Notes: generated by a model from the sequence alone, not told the origin. A stretch of 49,042 nt of DNA from Spirogloea muscicola (GCA_009602725.1 WELB01000092.1:485252-534293), one strand, 5' to 3'. Positions 8,901 to 21,530 are shown, counted from the first letter of the stretch. A program made the numbers and translations.

Positions 8901-11900
8901 ATGAGCCTCGGAGGACTGAGCTTCGGCTTCGGCGCGCTGAGGGTGACGCCGCCGGATCCCGCCGCGAGCAATGGCGGCCCGGGCACCGGTAGCAGCAGCC
9001 GCTCGGCGCCCGGCTCCGAGCACCCCGACGACCTCTGGTCGCCGCTCCCGGCGCTGGAGGCCGGGCTCTCGGAGGAGGACCTGCGGGAGGCGGCGTACGA
9101 GATTCTGGTGGCGGCTGTCGCCCCTAAGCTCAGTACCCGCAGCACGACGTCCAGCACGTCCAGGCCTCTGGGCCGGAGGGCATCCGTGCCAACCACCACC
9201 AGCCGCATCAAGCAGGCTCTCGGGCTGCGTGCCAAGAGCCCGGGGTCGAGCAGGCAGGGCGCGCAGGCCCAGCCGATCGACATCGTCCGGGCACAGATGC
9301 AGATCTCCGAGAGCTCCGACCTGCGGACCAGGCGGGCTCTCACCAGAGCCCTTGCTGGGCAGGTCAGTGCCGAGCATTGTCAAAGCCAAGGAGCATGCGC
9401 TTTCGGCAGTTCTTTGCAGCATCTGGACTTGACAGGCCCGTTGCTTGTTGTTTTCTCGATAGTAGCCATGGCAGCTTGAGAAGCATGTGTGTTGCTTGGC
9501 TAGCATGTCAATCAGGTGCGATCCTGACTTGAAGGCAGGTGACCGGGCAACTTAGGAGCTGGTCAGGAGCTCCACACAGAGCTGCAGCTATTCCTGCCCC
9601 GTGACAAAGGGTGTCCTGATGCTGTCTATTGGTAGGTTGGAAGGCGGCCCGATACGCTGCTGGTCCCCGTGGAGCTGCTGCAGCATGTTGGAGCCGCTGA
9701 GTTCCCCAGCCAGCTGGAGTTTCTTGCCTGGAAGAGGCGCCAGCTCCGGCTGCTCGAGGAAGGCCTCTTGCGTTGCCCCCTGCTGAAGGGGCAGGGCTCA
9801 GACCCTGTTGTCACCCGGCTCAAGCAGCTGCTCAACCAGCTACAGGTGAGCATTGACTGGCGAGTGGCCCTGACCAAGCGCAGCGCATGCATACTCCAGA
9901 CACTTGCCCTGCACAGAACGTAGCCTGCTCAATGTCTACTTGGCCTGGACAAGTGGAGCTCACCAGAAAGCCCTGAAGCTGCACCAGTGGGTGCTGCTTG
10001 GAGACTGCAGCATCACGATGCAGATCTGCAGAACGCTGAACTTATGCAATCGCTGAGAGCCGCTGCCATGACAAGGGCCGAGCGACCGGCACCTGGAGAT
10101 GCCCGCGAGGACGTATGTCACTGGGCCGACGGTTTTCCACTCAACATATACCTGTATGAGATGCTTCTTCGGTCCTGCTTTGATCTTCTTGAGGATGGGG
10201 TGCTGATTGATGAGGTGGATGACGTCCTGGAGCTGCTTAAACGTACATGGGGCACCTTGGGCATCAGCCCTGTGATGCACAGCGCGTGCTTTGCTTGGGT
10301 CCTCTTCCGCCAATTCGTCGTGAGCGGCCAGAATGAGCGGGAGCTCCTATCTGCAGCAGAAGCACAGGTGCCATACATGAGTTGTATTGTTGAGAATCTG
10401 GACACAGTGTTGGACACCCAGGCATCGCACAGTACAGCTTTGTAATTAACTCCAGACTTACTTTTTGATGCTCGATGGGCATAGGAAGCTAGTTCAAAAA
10501 GATTCTGACCAATCAGTCAAGCATCGTGCAGATAAGGCAAGTTGCCAAGGATGTGAAAGACGTGGATGCAGGCAGGTGGGAAAAGCAACAAGCACATTTA
10601 CTACAGACGCTTCTTGGCTCAATGCAGGTTCAGTCCTGTCTTGCTAAACCTCTTGCTCAACACCACCCGAATGAAGGATTCTGCTGCCAGTAATGAGGCT
10701 GCTTGTACCTGAGCAAGCAAGCTTGGGCATGATGTGCTCGCTTCAACTCCGTTTGCATCCTGGAGCTTAATTGGATTGTATATTCGTTGCTAAACGTATG
10801 GGCAGGGCTATGCTGAGAAGAGGCTGCTGGCTTACCATGAAGCCTTCCCCTTTGCCGAGGGTGTTATGGAGAGCCTGATTGAGATAGCGCTCTTGGCGGA
10901 AGAGATTTTGCAAGGGCAGGAGAGGCACGCGAAGCTTCCAATGAGGACACCCACCAAGTCCAAGGAGGACATGGCCAGGAAGCAAGTGGACACTTACATA
11001 CGCTCCTCTATGAAGGCTGCATTTGCGGAGGTGAGCACTCTTGGCCAACTTGTTTGTCTCCAGTTGAGCTTCCAAATTATTCAGACACAGTTAGACGGGG
11101 AGTCACTGGCTTCCTTGTTTCAGTCGAGGTGTCCTGATAGCTGGCAGCCCTGCTTCGCAGCTCATGGAGAGTGCCAGCAGCAAGAGAAGGTCCTTCAAGA
11201 AAGGGGACGGTGTGCCTTCCCCAACCTTAGCTATCACGGCACAAGACACAGCAGATCTTGCTCAAAAGCAGGCCTCCAATTTCACACCTATCTTGAAGCA
11301 ATGGCATGCCAACGCTGGGGGAGTCGCGGCCGCTACTCTCCATGCCTGCTACCGGAGGGAGCTCAAGCAGTTTCTGGAGGGCTTGTCCGTCCTTACTCCA
11401 GAGGCCTCAATGGTATAAATGGCATGCAGTATCGTCTTTGATCAAGCTGCCTCTTACTTTTGATCCATTTTGTGCTGCCACTTTGATTAGACCGCAGAGC
11501 TAGATCATCGTTGTGGTACTATTCGAAGCCCTGCATACAAACTCTTGATGATGTCGTTGTCCATGTTCTCCCACCACTAACAGGTCCTTGCAGCAGCCGA
11601 TTTCCTAGAGAAGGAGCTCGTGCAGATTGCAGTCGAGGATGCCATGGGATCGGATGATGGAGGGAAGGCTGTCATCCGCGAGATGCCTCCGTTTGAAGCG
11701 GACACTGTCACCAACACGCTCATGCAGAAATGGGTGGACCACCGGATTGTACAACTTTCTGAGTGGATAGACCGAAGCGTATACCAGGAGGTATGCTTGC
11801 CTTGCTTGCTATTTTGTCAACTTGGATCCATATAGCAGTTGCAAGAGTCCAACAAAAGCATTAGCCATGTACTGACCACCAATGACCACCAAACAGCTGC

Positions 11901-13422
11901 CATTTTCAATGGGCACGCATTTTAGGATAACCTCATAACTCATCCTGCCTGACAATCCCATTTGTTGGTGCGAAGCTTGTCTCTAGGTGAAGCTGATCAT
12001 GCTAGTGCTCCTATGTTCCTGTTTTACCTCTGCAGACTTGGAATGCAGGGGCAACACGAGGCAACTGTGCAGCATCTGTAGCCGAAGTCCTTAGGCTGGC
12101 TGAGGACACGCTCGACGCATTTTTTGAGCTGCCTGTCCCCCCCGATCCAGATCACCTGCACATGCTGGTCGATGGCATGAACTCGTGTTTTGAGCTGTAT
12201 GTGCAGCGGACTCTTGATAGCATTGGTGAGCTTACCAACGAGAATCTTTGATCTTAATTTATTAAGGTCAAGGCTGACCTGCATGCACCACGTATCCTCT
12301 TCAATGTGGCACTGGGTTTGCAGTCTTGTACAAGCTGCACAGTAGTGGGTTGTTGCCTACTACTATGGTGTTGGCCAACCACTGACCTTGTCTTTTCTAT
12401 GTTCTTACATTCTCCAGGTAGCAAAGATCAATTTGTACCCCCGCTACCTCCGCTGACTAGGTACAAGAAAGAACTCTTTGTGAGGGTGCAGCAACAGCAG
12501 CAAAAGAGCAGCAAGAGGGAGCTTCAGAGGCAGCCATCCCGGAGATTTGGCAATGGCTCTGTGCCGAAACTTGAGAGCCTCTCCATTCAGAGGCTCTGTG
12601 TGAGGATCAACACCCTCCAGCAAATCCTGCAAGAGACTGAGGCGATGACTACAAGGATGGTGGATGCTTGGCAAGCTCTGCCTTCGCCCGGTGCTCAGCC
12701 AACACAACAGAGTGAGGCCACTTGTTGCCAGACCAACAGCACTTCCGAGTTCTATAAGCGGCATTCACCCGTCTGGTTTGCTTCTTCGTTGTTCTGGTCT
12801 TCATCGGCAGGGCCCTCATGCCTGTCACACGTTTGGCCTCGTCACAGGAAGGCTGGGCTCCAAGCTTCATGCAGCAAAGCGGCCTTTGCCTCGGGAGCTT
12901 GAGTCTCCCTTTGCTCCAGCACGCCAGGTCTTGCAAAAGGCCAACCTGGAGCTGTGCGAATTCACAGCGTACAGAGTGGTCTTCTATGACTTGGCACCCC
13001 AACTCGACCAGCTGTACTGCGGAGGTGTCTCCAACAGACGCATAGCAGTACTGCTTGATGCCCTTGACCCTGCACTGGCACAGCTGGCTGAGGTCATCGA
13101 CGAGTCTTTGAGGGACTCTGTTGTGCTGGCTCTTGCAAAGGTAGACAGGGCATTTGATCTTATTTGCCCCTGCTTGGATTCTTGCATTGGCAGCAGCAAT
13201 GACCTGCATGAAACTTGTGGTGTTCGTATTACATTCAAAATCAACTTCAGAGCTGCTTTTACTAAGCTTTTTTTGCACTGTGTCTGTGTCAAAGCGGATG
13301 CCTACTTTGAGCATCATTTCCCACTGCCTAAATATGACTGAGATGATGCTAATGCATCGTTTGTGCATTGTGCATTGTGAATTGCTTCCTCCAGGCTTGC
13401 ATGGACGCTTTCTTGAGGATTC
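8901..13422 (+). CDS. PATROL1: PATROL1-like MUN-domain protein, 3' truncated by assembly break
   Basis: Homologue of the plant Munc13-like MUN protein PATROL1, which acts in tethering and delivery of membrane proteins such as plasma-membrane H+-ATPase (family knowledge). ATG at 8901. Exons, all phase-consistent: 8901-9362 (LREAAYEILVAAV, RAQMQISESSDLRTRRAL), 9636-9845 (VPVELLQHV, LEFLAWKRRQLRLLEEGL), 10011-10367 (CHWADGFPLNIYLYEMLL, DDVLELLKRTW), 10532-10627, 10806-11030 (EKRLLAYHEAF, VDTYIRSSMKAAFAE), 11161-11412 (FTPILKQWHANAGGVAAATL), 11584-11790 (VQIAVEDAMGSDDGGKAVIR), 12036-12225, 12418 to about 12690 (LCVRINTLQQI), 12811-13140 (TAYRVVFYDLAPQLDQLY) and 13395-13422 (ACMDAFLRI). The last exon runs into the single N at 13423. 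Roughly the final 120-200 residues of the family, ending in plants near a LRVLCYR motif, are missing. The 12690/12811 junction is unresolved. Confidence 0.9.
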
Positions 13423-13423
13423 N
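13423..13423. other. Single-N assembly junction
   Basis: One undetermined base interrupts the last visible exon of the MUN gene, and within 210 bp a different gene begins. No remaining MUN exons are found on either strand downstream. The N therefore most likely marks a closed-up gap that removed the 3' end of the gene, its terminator and part of the next promoter. Confidence 0.7.
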
Positions 13424-13632
13424 CCCTCCCGCGGCATGCCCGGCGGCTCCTGAGCTGTCTTCAAGGCCCCCGCCGGCGGCGACGGCGGCGGCGGCGGATG
13501 CGGCGGCGGTAGCGGCTCCCGGTAGCCGGCGCACGGCGCCGGGCCTGTCTCAGGAACGTCCAGGCACACCATATCACCGGCCTTGGCAGCGGGGCCTTGC
13601 TGAGCCAGGGCGCCGCCGCAAGCTCCGCGGCC

Positions 13633-16600
13633 ATGGCGGCGCCGCCGTCGTGCCCGGCGGGCGCGACGCTGGTGAACCGGACGTGCATCTGCCCGCCGGG
13701 CTTCTTCGCGCCGGCCTCCGGCGGCGGCGGCTCCTGCGCCGACTTCCGGCCGCAGGAGGGCCGGCAGTACGTGTCCGAGACCTCCACCTCGGGCTTCACG
13801 CCCGACTTCACCATCAGGACGCTGGACGACTCCACGCACGTCCAGAACGCCTTCCTCATCTTCACGCTCTCGCTCCTCGGCGCCTGGACACTCGCCTGCC
13901 TCTACCTCCGCTTCAAGCCCTTCACCGGCGTCTGGTTCCGCCTCCGCTGGATCGTCTCCCGCATCGACGTCGCCTTCGCCAAGCGCCACTACACCGTCAG
14001 CTGCCCCGCCTCCATTCTCGCCCCCCCCGCCATTTATTATGCATCATCATGCTTCAATGTCGTGAAGTGATGCAGTGTGAGGCTGGTGTGCAGCAGCTGT
14101 ATGAGCAGCTGCGGCGGCTTCTCCTCACTCAGTCCAGTAGAAGACGTAGAGTCCTTGCAGCTGCTAGTTGATCATGGCCAGTCGGCTGCACGACTTGCTC
14201 TTAGCGAGGATTTGCCAATGCATTGAAAATGGCGCCTATGTAAACCTCCCCCACAACCCAGACTAGCGAGAAGCAGCTCGTGAAGAGTGTCTGTAACAAT
14301 GCTCGTCTCGATCTTTTCGTCGGCCATCTTGTGGACCGCCCAGCTACTTGTCGAGCGGCAGTATATCAATTGGTCTGCTGATCTAGAAACATCTGCTCTT
14401 GTCAGGACGAGCAAAAATGTCAGGTCAAGAGGAAGACCGAGCTGGGCGGCATGCTGTCCATCGGGGCCTACATCTTCCTCGTCGGCATCTCGCTGGGGTG
14501 CACCCCTGACTTTTAGCAAGTTTCGACATCTCTCTTTCAATGTTGGCATGCAAGCAGTGCCTCTCCTTTGCATGTACATATTGCGGCTAGTGCTGGCATA
14601 CTGCAAAGTTATTGTCAAATAGGCTGCAAGAGTACTATGCAGCACCCCACTTCTTCCAAGTGGGGGTTGACACCAAATTCATAGGACTGATTAGGTCGCC
14701 TAGACACATAGATTAGCCTAAGCTTCTCAGCCCCAACAGTTGCTGTCTCTCTATGGACCCTGCGCTGCTGTCAGCATTATTCAAGCCATCCAGTTGACAG
14801 GCTTCCTCGGTATCACCAAGCTCCATTGCTGATACTTCCCTGCGTCGTGGCTGCAGATTCTTCTACCAGTTTGTGACGAAGAAGACTGTGACGGTACAGA
14901 ATCTGCTGCCCACCAACGGCAATGACATCATCAATATCAAGAACACACTTGACTACAACCTCACGACCATTGGCAATCTGAAGTGCTCCCAGATTCAGGG
15001 GTTCAATAGCCTCACTGTGAGTACTGCTTCTTTGTACTTTATTGTCTGTCGCTGTTGGTGGCTGAATGAGTCAGCTCCAGTCGGTCGGCTCCAAGCTGCA
15101 TGCAGGCAACTATAAGTAATCTGCTACCAGCTGCAACGTCTGAGTGAATTGGAAATTAAGCAGGGCTGACACTGAATTTTGTTCCGGCTGCACGTGGGTT
15201 GCATACAGTCTGGCGGGTCCGGCCTGGATAATCGTACACAGTCATTGAGTCAGATCGCACAGCTCACCTGCACCGACACCCCACGCGGCCCACGGACAAG
15301 GATTCTTTGTACCGACTGCGTGTTTGCAAAAGACAATTACATTATCGCTTACCAATATGCTGACAGGCCTGACCTTGTGAGCACACCTAGCTTGCTGCAC
15401 CACTAATCAAAAGTTTCAAGTGAGATCCTGCCATCAGATCTGGCAGGGAGGTCAAGTTAGAGCAAGATTGACTATTGACTGATTTACTGATGACCCTTAC
15501 AACAGCACTTGATTGCTTCTGCTGTCTTCCATGATTGGCTTGTACATGACATGGCAAGGTGACTGGCACTCATTTGGTCCTGCACTTGATTGGTCAAATG
15601 GTTTATGGCAGGGGCTGGTAGCTACTGCTGTCGGCTTTGAGTTCTCCTTGCGCATTTATGGCAACAAGAAGAAAAAGACACGGTCCAGCTATGCAACGGG
15701 TCAGCTTCAGGGTGGCTCCAATGGTACTATTGCTCCAAATGCCACGCTGCGAGGTCCACAGTCCAATGTCATCGGGCTCAGGTTCACACTAACTCCATAT
15801 GCAAAGCATGCAATCTGATTTGCCTCAGCATCCAGGGTTTGTTCATGTCAAGTGGATATAAAGTTCATGCAGCAGAACAATTGGGACGTACAATCGGCGA
15901 TATTTGCTGACAATGTTATCGAGTCGAGCCACTTGGGGACAATACTACTTTGCTCGAGGAGTTTATTTACATATTGCACCTAGGAAAGGAATGGACGAGC
16001 TTTTTCTCTGACAGCAATTTATGTATTCATTTTCACTTCTGAGGAGATTTTCACACGCCTCATTTCTGGGGTTTTTTGTCGAGTGCAGTCTTGTGCCCAG
16101 AAAGTTCAAGAGCGACCATGATCTTATGCTCATGCAAGTGACGTTCCATGAGTTCACCTCTGGTTCCTACTCCACAACTACAGCAGAGCTCCAGGTTTGG
16201 TACTACTCAGCACGAGATAGCGCTTGGCTGTGGCAAGTCTTGTATTTTGATCTCAGTACACTTGGCTTTGTGCTGCCTTGAGCAGGAATTTTGACTTGCT
16301 TGCTGTCATTTGTATGTGTACTATGTAGTTGAAATAATGCATTAAAGATTGGCTCGTCTAACATGCCCGCAGGCAGCCCTTGCCAACCGGAGTGGAGTCT
16401 CTATTGCAATATCCACTGAAGTCCTTTCAGCCTATCTGGTGGAGACGGACCACCAGGCGTCTTTTGGAATCTGTAATGTCATCGATGCTCAGCGCTCAGC
16501 TTGCTGATGAAGTATTGGGTATTCTTTGGAGTACCATTCTTCATGGTTTCCAAAGCCTCTGATTTTGTCATTTATGATGTGCAGGGCATTGCTGACACAG

Positions 16601-18879
16601 TCTGCTTGCTGTGTTGGCAGTAACTCTGTTATCCAGAATTGGAGGAATCTACTCGCTTGCCATGATCATATTCTACTGGTTTCTTTCCATGGTACTTCCC
16701 GCGCATGCAATATCTGCCATTCTTAGAAGTAGGAAGTGCAATTCTTGGCTGCTGTATGGGGAGTGATTATGGATGTTGTAAGTCAACCATGTGGGACGGT
16801 AGGAGTAGGTCACTACCTACATCCTTGAGCCCTTTTTGATGCGTCTTGCAGTCGGAGATTTTCATCAAGTACCTGCGGTACGATGATAAGCTGCTCAATC
16901 GCCTCGAGGCAAGACGTATTGCTCGCGCTCGGTGGGACAAGGTGGGTGGGGCAATCAGCACGTTCCTCGCTTGACAACCTCTCCTGCAGCATCTCATAAA
17001 GCCATTGGCCCCATGCGGTTGTTATTGACCACTGCACTACTTGCAGGGTGACAGACGTAGTTCATCAGTGAGCAAGTGACTCAGGGCTACTCTCAGACAG
17101 AGGTCTTGCTTGTCTTCTACAGATTCGGTTGTATGTGCGGTATGCTCAATTTGGGCGCATGCTTAGGACCATGCATGGAGCGCCTCCATTGGGCAGCGGA
17201 CTTGACGGGGCGGAAGCAATGACAGAACCCATGGGGAGCATGCCCCACACACACAAAACCCTTCCCCCAATGGCTGTTCCAAAGACCAAGGACAAGATCA
17301 GGAGGTTTGGGTTGTCAACGTGGTACCAGATAAAGAAGCTGGAGAAGCATGTCTCTGCGGTGAGGTTTTGGATGCTTTAGAGCTCTTGCAGTCTCTCAAG
17401 TGTAAAGGAGTTCAAGATAATCTGTTATGAGGCGCAATCAAGAAGTGTCTTTGTGCAGCTATGTACTAGCGAAGTCATTCCTGTTTACTTGTCTTCCCCA
17501 TTGGGAGAGCTTGCAGCAAGTGGCCAAGGAAGAGGAGGCAGCTTATCAGAAGAAAGTCATGGAGGAGGAGGCAGGTGGAGCTGCAGATCTGGAGGAAGGC
17601 CAAGACGTAGCGGCACCTATGCCCATCAAGGTGGGTGGTGCTAAGCTCCTCGTTGCCCGGCACGCAAAGCACAGAGAGCTCAGGGTCCAGCACAGTATCT
17701 AAGTTGAATCTCATTGCCAGTGTTTGGTTACTAAATGTCTGTCTGCCACTGTCCTGATTCAAGGACTTGAAGGTGCACTCCTGGGAAAGTCCTCACCTGG
17801 ACATAGATGATGTCTGTGCAGCCAGGAGAGATACACAAGAGCAGGGCCAGGCACCCAGCCGCTACTCCGCCGGATCTCATCAGGATACCGTCAGAGCCAG
17901 TCACTCATTTGCACGACAGTGAGTTGTCTCTGAACGGAGACGCGGAGGAGACGGCAACGCCACACTTGGATAGAACGGTGTCCGAGGAACAGGAGCTGAT
18001 ACAGCAGCAGCATGAGACCTTTGGCAAGAAGGTGCACACAGCAGCGCTGCCTGTGAGGTCGACGGAGCGTCCCTGTACTTCACTGTCAGGGCAAAATGGT
18101 GTGAGGCACTTCTCCATCAAAGCTGACGTGGCTTTGCTGTGTGGACTACTGCAGGTCCTACATGGCCTGACCGAGCCTGTGCACCTCTTCCAGCAGTTCT
18201 CTGGGCAGCTGAGCCACCTGAGGCCGCCCCATGTCAATCTTCCAGGCCTGCTGCCTGATCCAGTCGGCCCCAAACGGCCCAAAAAGAAGAGGAAGATCCC
18301 AAAGCGGGATGAGCGCTTGGGGAGTGCATCCGAGCACAGGGGAATGATTGTGCGGACGTACAAGAAGCCCTCGTGGCTAGTGAATGCGGAGCTCCTGCCC
18401 TCTGTTCCAGGTACTGTGCCAGTCCCAGTCCCTACTTTGGAGTCGCTTCCTTGGATGCAAGTTGTCTGTTGAGCTTGATTCTGATGCTTCGCCATGACTT
18501 ACCGTTTGCTGTCTAGCCCTTAGACCTCGAGCTAACCTGGTCTTCTCATTACTGGTCCAGAGCCGCCTGCTGACTCGGAGTCTGACGATGAGAAGGAGCC
18601 CGACACTATTGCTCTTTATAATTACATGCAAGTAAGAGCATTACGTTGTGCCACCTTGTAGCATGTTGTCGATGGCTTTGAGTGAATAGCCCCCATTCTA
18701 AGCTGCCTTCTTTTAGCTTGGCTGACAAGCAAACCACATGTAATTCAAATAGTTCCTAAACAAAATCCGTCTTGCAGGACATGTACGATTACCATGAGAG
18801 GCTGAGGGGTGACTTCCTCGCGATGCAGTCTATGCTGGAAAATGTGGTGCAACGGTTCCGCCCACATTCTGACCTTTGA
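13633..18879 (+). CDS. Conserved plant multi-pass membrane protein, function unknown
   Basis: Fourteen exons give a protein of about 820 residues: 13633-13995, 14406-14497, 14857-15016, 15209-15376, 15612 to about 15801, 16089-16194, 16373-16472, 16621-16691, 16852-16941, 17123-17359, 17517-17630, 17822-18410, 18561-18631 and 18778-18879 (TGA). Layout: a Cys-rich N-terminus (CICPPGFF), TM1 (FLIFTLSLLGAWTLACLYL), the motif WFRLRWIVSRIDVAFAKRHY, TM2 (LSIGAYIFLVGISLGFFYQF), a lumenal or extracellular region with paired Cys (CTDTPRGP, CTDC) and NxT/S sites, TM3 (GGIYSLAMIIFYWFLSM), then a cytosolic tail (ARWDKIRLYVRYAQ) ending in a long acidic/Lys-rich segment. I recall an uncharacterised Arabidopsis transmembrane family with the same TM1-WFR-RWW and WDKLR-YV blocks. 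The exon-5/exon-6 junction lacks an obvious GT donor. The plus-strand neighbour on the left is the broken MUN gene. Confidence 0.82.
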
Positions 18880-19551
18880 CACCCTTTTAGGAGGACACCT
18901 TTAAAGTCTGTTTGATGCAAGAATGTGCACAGTCGGGGTAGGTGTAGTAATTCGTGCTTATTATCAGCTCTTAGTTTGCCAACTTATGCTGCCTGTGCTA
19001 GTAGAATATGGATCTTTCAAGGGGGCTTAGAACAACAGCTGCTTGTTTGTCGATAGAAAGGGTGTACTATAAGCTCCCGACTGGTGCATCGAGTGATCTC
19101 AAGTTGTTTAGCCAAGCCAAGCCATTAGCAGTGGGACAATAGGACGCTTGAAGTCCACCATGCAGGATGGTGTCTGGTCTTACTCTCGCCTTCACGCCAT
19201 CAAAACGCTGGAATTCAAGGTCTCTGAGCGAATGCTCCTCTGCGCCGCCGCTGAGAGCCCCGTAGCTGGTGCTGCCTGCAGCCCTGCAGCTCATACCTTT
19301 GAGGGCCCTCCTTGCTCTCTACGCACGCCCCTGGATGCGCTCATCATTGTCTACTCTCAGAACGCGCTGCCCTTTGAGGGCGACTCCTCCTCGCTCACGC
19401 CTGCATCCTCCTCGGTACCCTTGTCCCCAACAGAGCTCCGGCGCTCGCGTGAATGCAAGGCTTGACCCGAGAAGCTCTAATTGTGCACGACACCGATGCC
19501 TTATGATCGCTCATTGCTCTGGTCATTACCTCGCGGCACACCATGCTGACC
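18880..19551. other. Tail-to-tail spacer, no gene seen
   Basis: Lies between the stop of the plus-strand membrane-protein gene and the stop of the minus-strand gene at 19552. It presumably contains both 3' UTRs and polyadenylation signals. Open frames here (for example 19148-19465) lack splice context and family features. Confidence 0.5.
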
Positions 19552-20474
19552 CTATGGAGGCGCCTCCTTGCCACTGCCGTGCTTTTCGACCCCATCCGAA
19601 AATTCATCACCGTCCTTGCTGCCATCCTGCAGGGAGACCGAGGCCAGAGAGACTGCCAAATAAGTAAGATGCAGCATCAAAGTACACACAGAGGAGTTCG
19701 GATGCATATCGCCACAGCACACTGCACCAACCTGCGGTTCACTATATTGCTGGTAGCTGGCCTCAAAGAGGGACGTGGCATATGCGGCAGGGTTGTAGAT
19801 GGAGCCTCCGAGCACGTCGGCGGCAGAGCTCAGTGAGTGGCGCCGCGAGGACGAGGCGCCGCGGTCTGGCGTGAACAGCTGCCAAGAAGCGCCACTGTTC
19901 TCAAGGTCCAGCAGAGCGTACGGTGCACCAGCCGAGGCTCCGAGGCGGTAGAGCTGCCACCACAGGAGCGCCGAAGCGAGGCGCAGCGCCGCGCCGGCCG
20001 CCTGCGCCAGGAGGAGGACCTTGAGTGACAGCACCTCGAGCCAGCTGTCGCCACCGCCGCTTCCGTGGGAGTGCCTGAGACCGACGGCGTAATTTGGCCT
20101 GTGTCAGGTGCCAGGAAGCGCAGGCCGTCCATCGAAGCTGGCCAACTGCATGTGCCATAGATGCATTGGCAAGGCGTCCTAGCACTGGCTGGGACAGCGC
20201 ACATAACGGGGCCCCAGCGGAGGCGGCACTGACCAGGCAGCGCGAGAGAAGGTGGCGAACCAAGCTGCATCGAGCAGGAGCGTCGCCGGCAGCAGCAGGG
20301 CGGCGTAGGTGCGGCCCAGCGCCTGGCTGCCGCTCTCCAGTGCCACCAGCGCGAAGAGCGCCGCTGCGAGGTCCGCCGCCGCTGCGCCCGTGTACCACGG
20401 GCCCGCGCTCGCAGCTGTGCCGCAGGCCAGCTGCGGTGACGTGCGGCAGTCAATTACCGCCTCTGTCGCCGTCA

Positions 20475-20506
<32 letters not shown>

Positions 20507-21312
20507 GCCGTGGTGAAGACCTGAAATCCAGGACCTAAACTCACGGCCTAAAATCGAGGGCCATTGCGTACCTGGGCATAGAGCAGCTTGGTGGCAGCGA
20601 GCTGAACGTCGCCGCAGTCCTCGAGCCATTGGAGGGCTACGATGCGCCGCCACCACGGCAGCATGCCTCCGCCGCCCCCGCCGCCGCCGCCGCCACCCCC
20701 AATGAGAAGCAGCCGCCAGGGGCCAGAGCCTGCACTCGGTGGCGGCGGCGGCGGCGGCGGCAACGGCGGGCCGCCGTCATCGCCGCCGCTGCCNNNNNNN
20801 NNNNNNNNNNNNNNNNNNNNNNNNNNNNNNNNNNNNNNNNNNNNNNNNNNNNNNNNNNNNNNNNNNNNNNNNNNNNNNNNNNNNNNNNNNNNNNNNNNNN
20901 NNNNNNNNNNNNNNNNNNNNNNNNNNNNNNNNNNNNNNNNNNNNNNNNNNNNNNNNNNNNNNNNNNNNNNNNNNNNNNNNNNNNNNNNNNNNNNNNNNNN
21001 NNNNNNNNNNNNNNNNNNNNNNNNNNNNNNNNNNNNNNNNNNNNNNNNNNNNNNNNNNNNNNNNNNNNNNNNNNNNNNNNNNNNNNNNNNNNNNNNNNNN
21101 NNNNNNNNNNNNNNNNNNNNNNNNNNNNNNNNNNNNNNNCGCCGCGCGGCTCGACGGCTCGTCGCTGGACGGCCCACGCGGCGCGCCAGCCTCGCGAGCC
21201 GCCGGCGACGCCGGCCATGACAGTGGCGGCGGTCGTGGGGAGGAGTCTCCCGCAGGCCCGGCCGGCTCGGTGCTGCGCGGCGAGGACGACGGCGGCGGCA
21301 CCGTAGCTCCAT
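19552..21312 (-). CDS. Multi-pass membrane protein, plant-conserved type, function unknown
   Basis: The minus-strand gene has four recognisable exons. The first ends at 20572 (LQWLEDCGDVQLAATKLLYA, then GT). The second starts at 20520 and reaches about 20234, with hydrophobic spans around DLAAALFALVALESG and YAALLLPATLLLDAAWFATF. The third covers about 20030-19730 (VLLLAQAAGAALRLASALLW, LLDLENSGASWQLFTPD, SAADVLGGSIYNPAAYATSL) and ends at EPQ with a GT donor. A last exon near 19624-19552 (DGSKDGDEFSDGVEKHG) is acidic and ends in a stop. The N-terminal exon is extremely Gly/Pro rich and is interrupted by 346 Ns, so the start (ATG at 21312 is one option) and its frame are unknown. The exon 2/3 join was not settled. 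The pattern of four or so hydrophobic helices plus an acidic tail is seen directly; no function is assigned. Confidence 0.6.
20667..20760. repeat. GCC/GGC trinucleotide tracts
   Basis: CCGCCGCCGCC tracts at about 20667-20697 and GGCGGC tracts at 20739-20760 lie in a first exon. They encode runs of Gly on the minus strand (the gene strand). Similar tracts occur at 8578-8612, 20478-20511, 37770-37806, 38195-38220 and 48204-48236. Confidence 0.8.
20794..21139. other. Assembly gap, 346 Ns
   Basis: The run of N is flanked on both sides by GCC/GGC-rich sequence with simple repeats, which probably caused the gap. It falls between the start regions of two divergent genes and removes part of the minus-strand first exon and possibly the shared promoter. 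Confidence 0.95.
21217..21305 (+). other. Possible transit-peptide exon for the NOG1-like gene
   Basis: An ATG at 21217 opens MTVAAVVGRSLPQARPAR, rich in Ala, Arg and Ser with no acidic residue, as expected of a plastid transit peptide. It lies upstream of the first recognised GTPase exon at 21751. No donor in this frame joins in phase to 21751, so the link is only a suggestion. Confidence 0.25.
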
Positions 21313-21440
21313 CGCCGCCAGTTTCAAACGCCAAGGTTCGATTCCGGCACCCGAGCTTTCAGGACTCCTTGAAATTTGACTTCATCTCTCACTGTGCATT
21401 CCAAGTCGTTCTGGCCGCTGATGCATTGGCTGAGAACTGC

Positions 21441-21530
21441 TAAACCCTAATCCTAAACCCTAGACCCTAAACCTAAACCCAAAACGCTAATCCCCCGATC
21501 CCTCAAATCCTGAACCCTAAATTCTGGGGG
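21441..21530 (+). repeat. Degenerate telomere-type repeat array
   Basis: A series of CCCTAAA-like units (TAAACCCTAATCCTAAACCC, CCCTAGACCCTAAACC, then decayed copies) lies upstream of the NOG1-like exon at 21751, probably in its 5' intron or leader. Confidence 0.85.

Noticed and set aside
8268-9506. 412-codon minus-strand open frame
   Set aside because: It is antisense to PATROL1 exon 1 and its GC-rich leader. The composition is Arg/Ala/Gly rich with no domain, as expected of a shadow frame in GC-rich DNA.
20548-21334. Several long open frames through the N run
   Set aside because: Their length comes from undetermined bases and GCC repeats; only the frame leading to the donor at 20572 has support.
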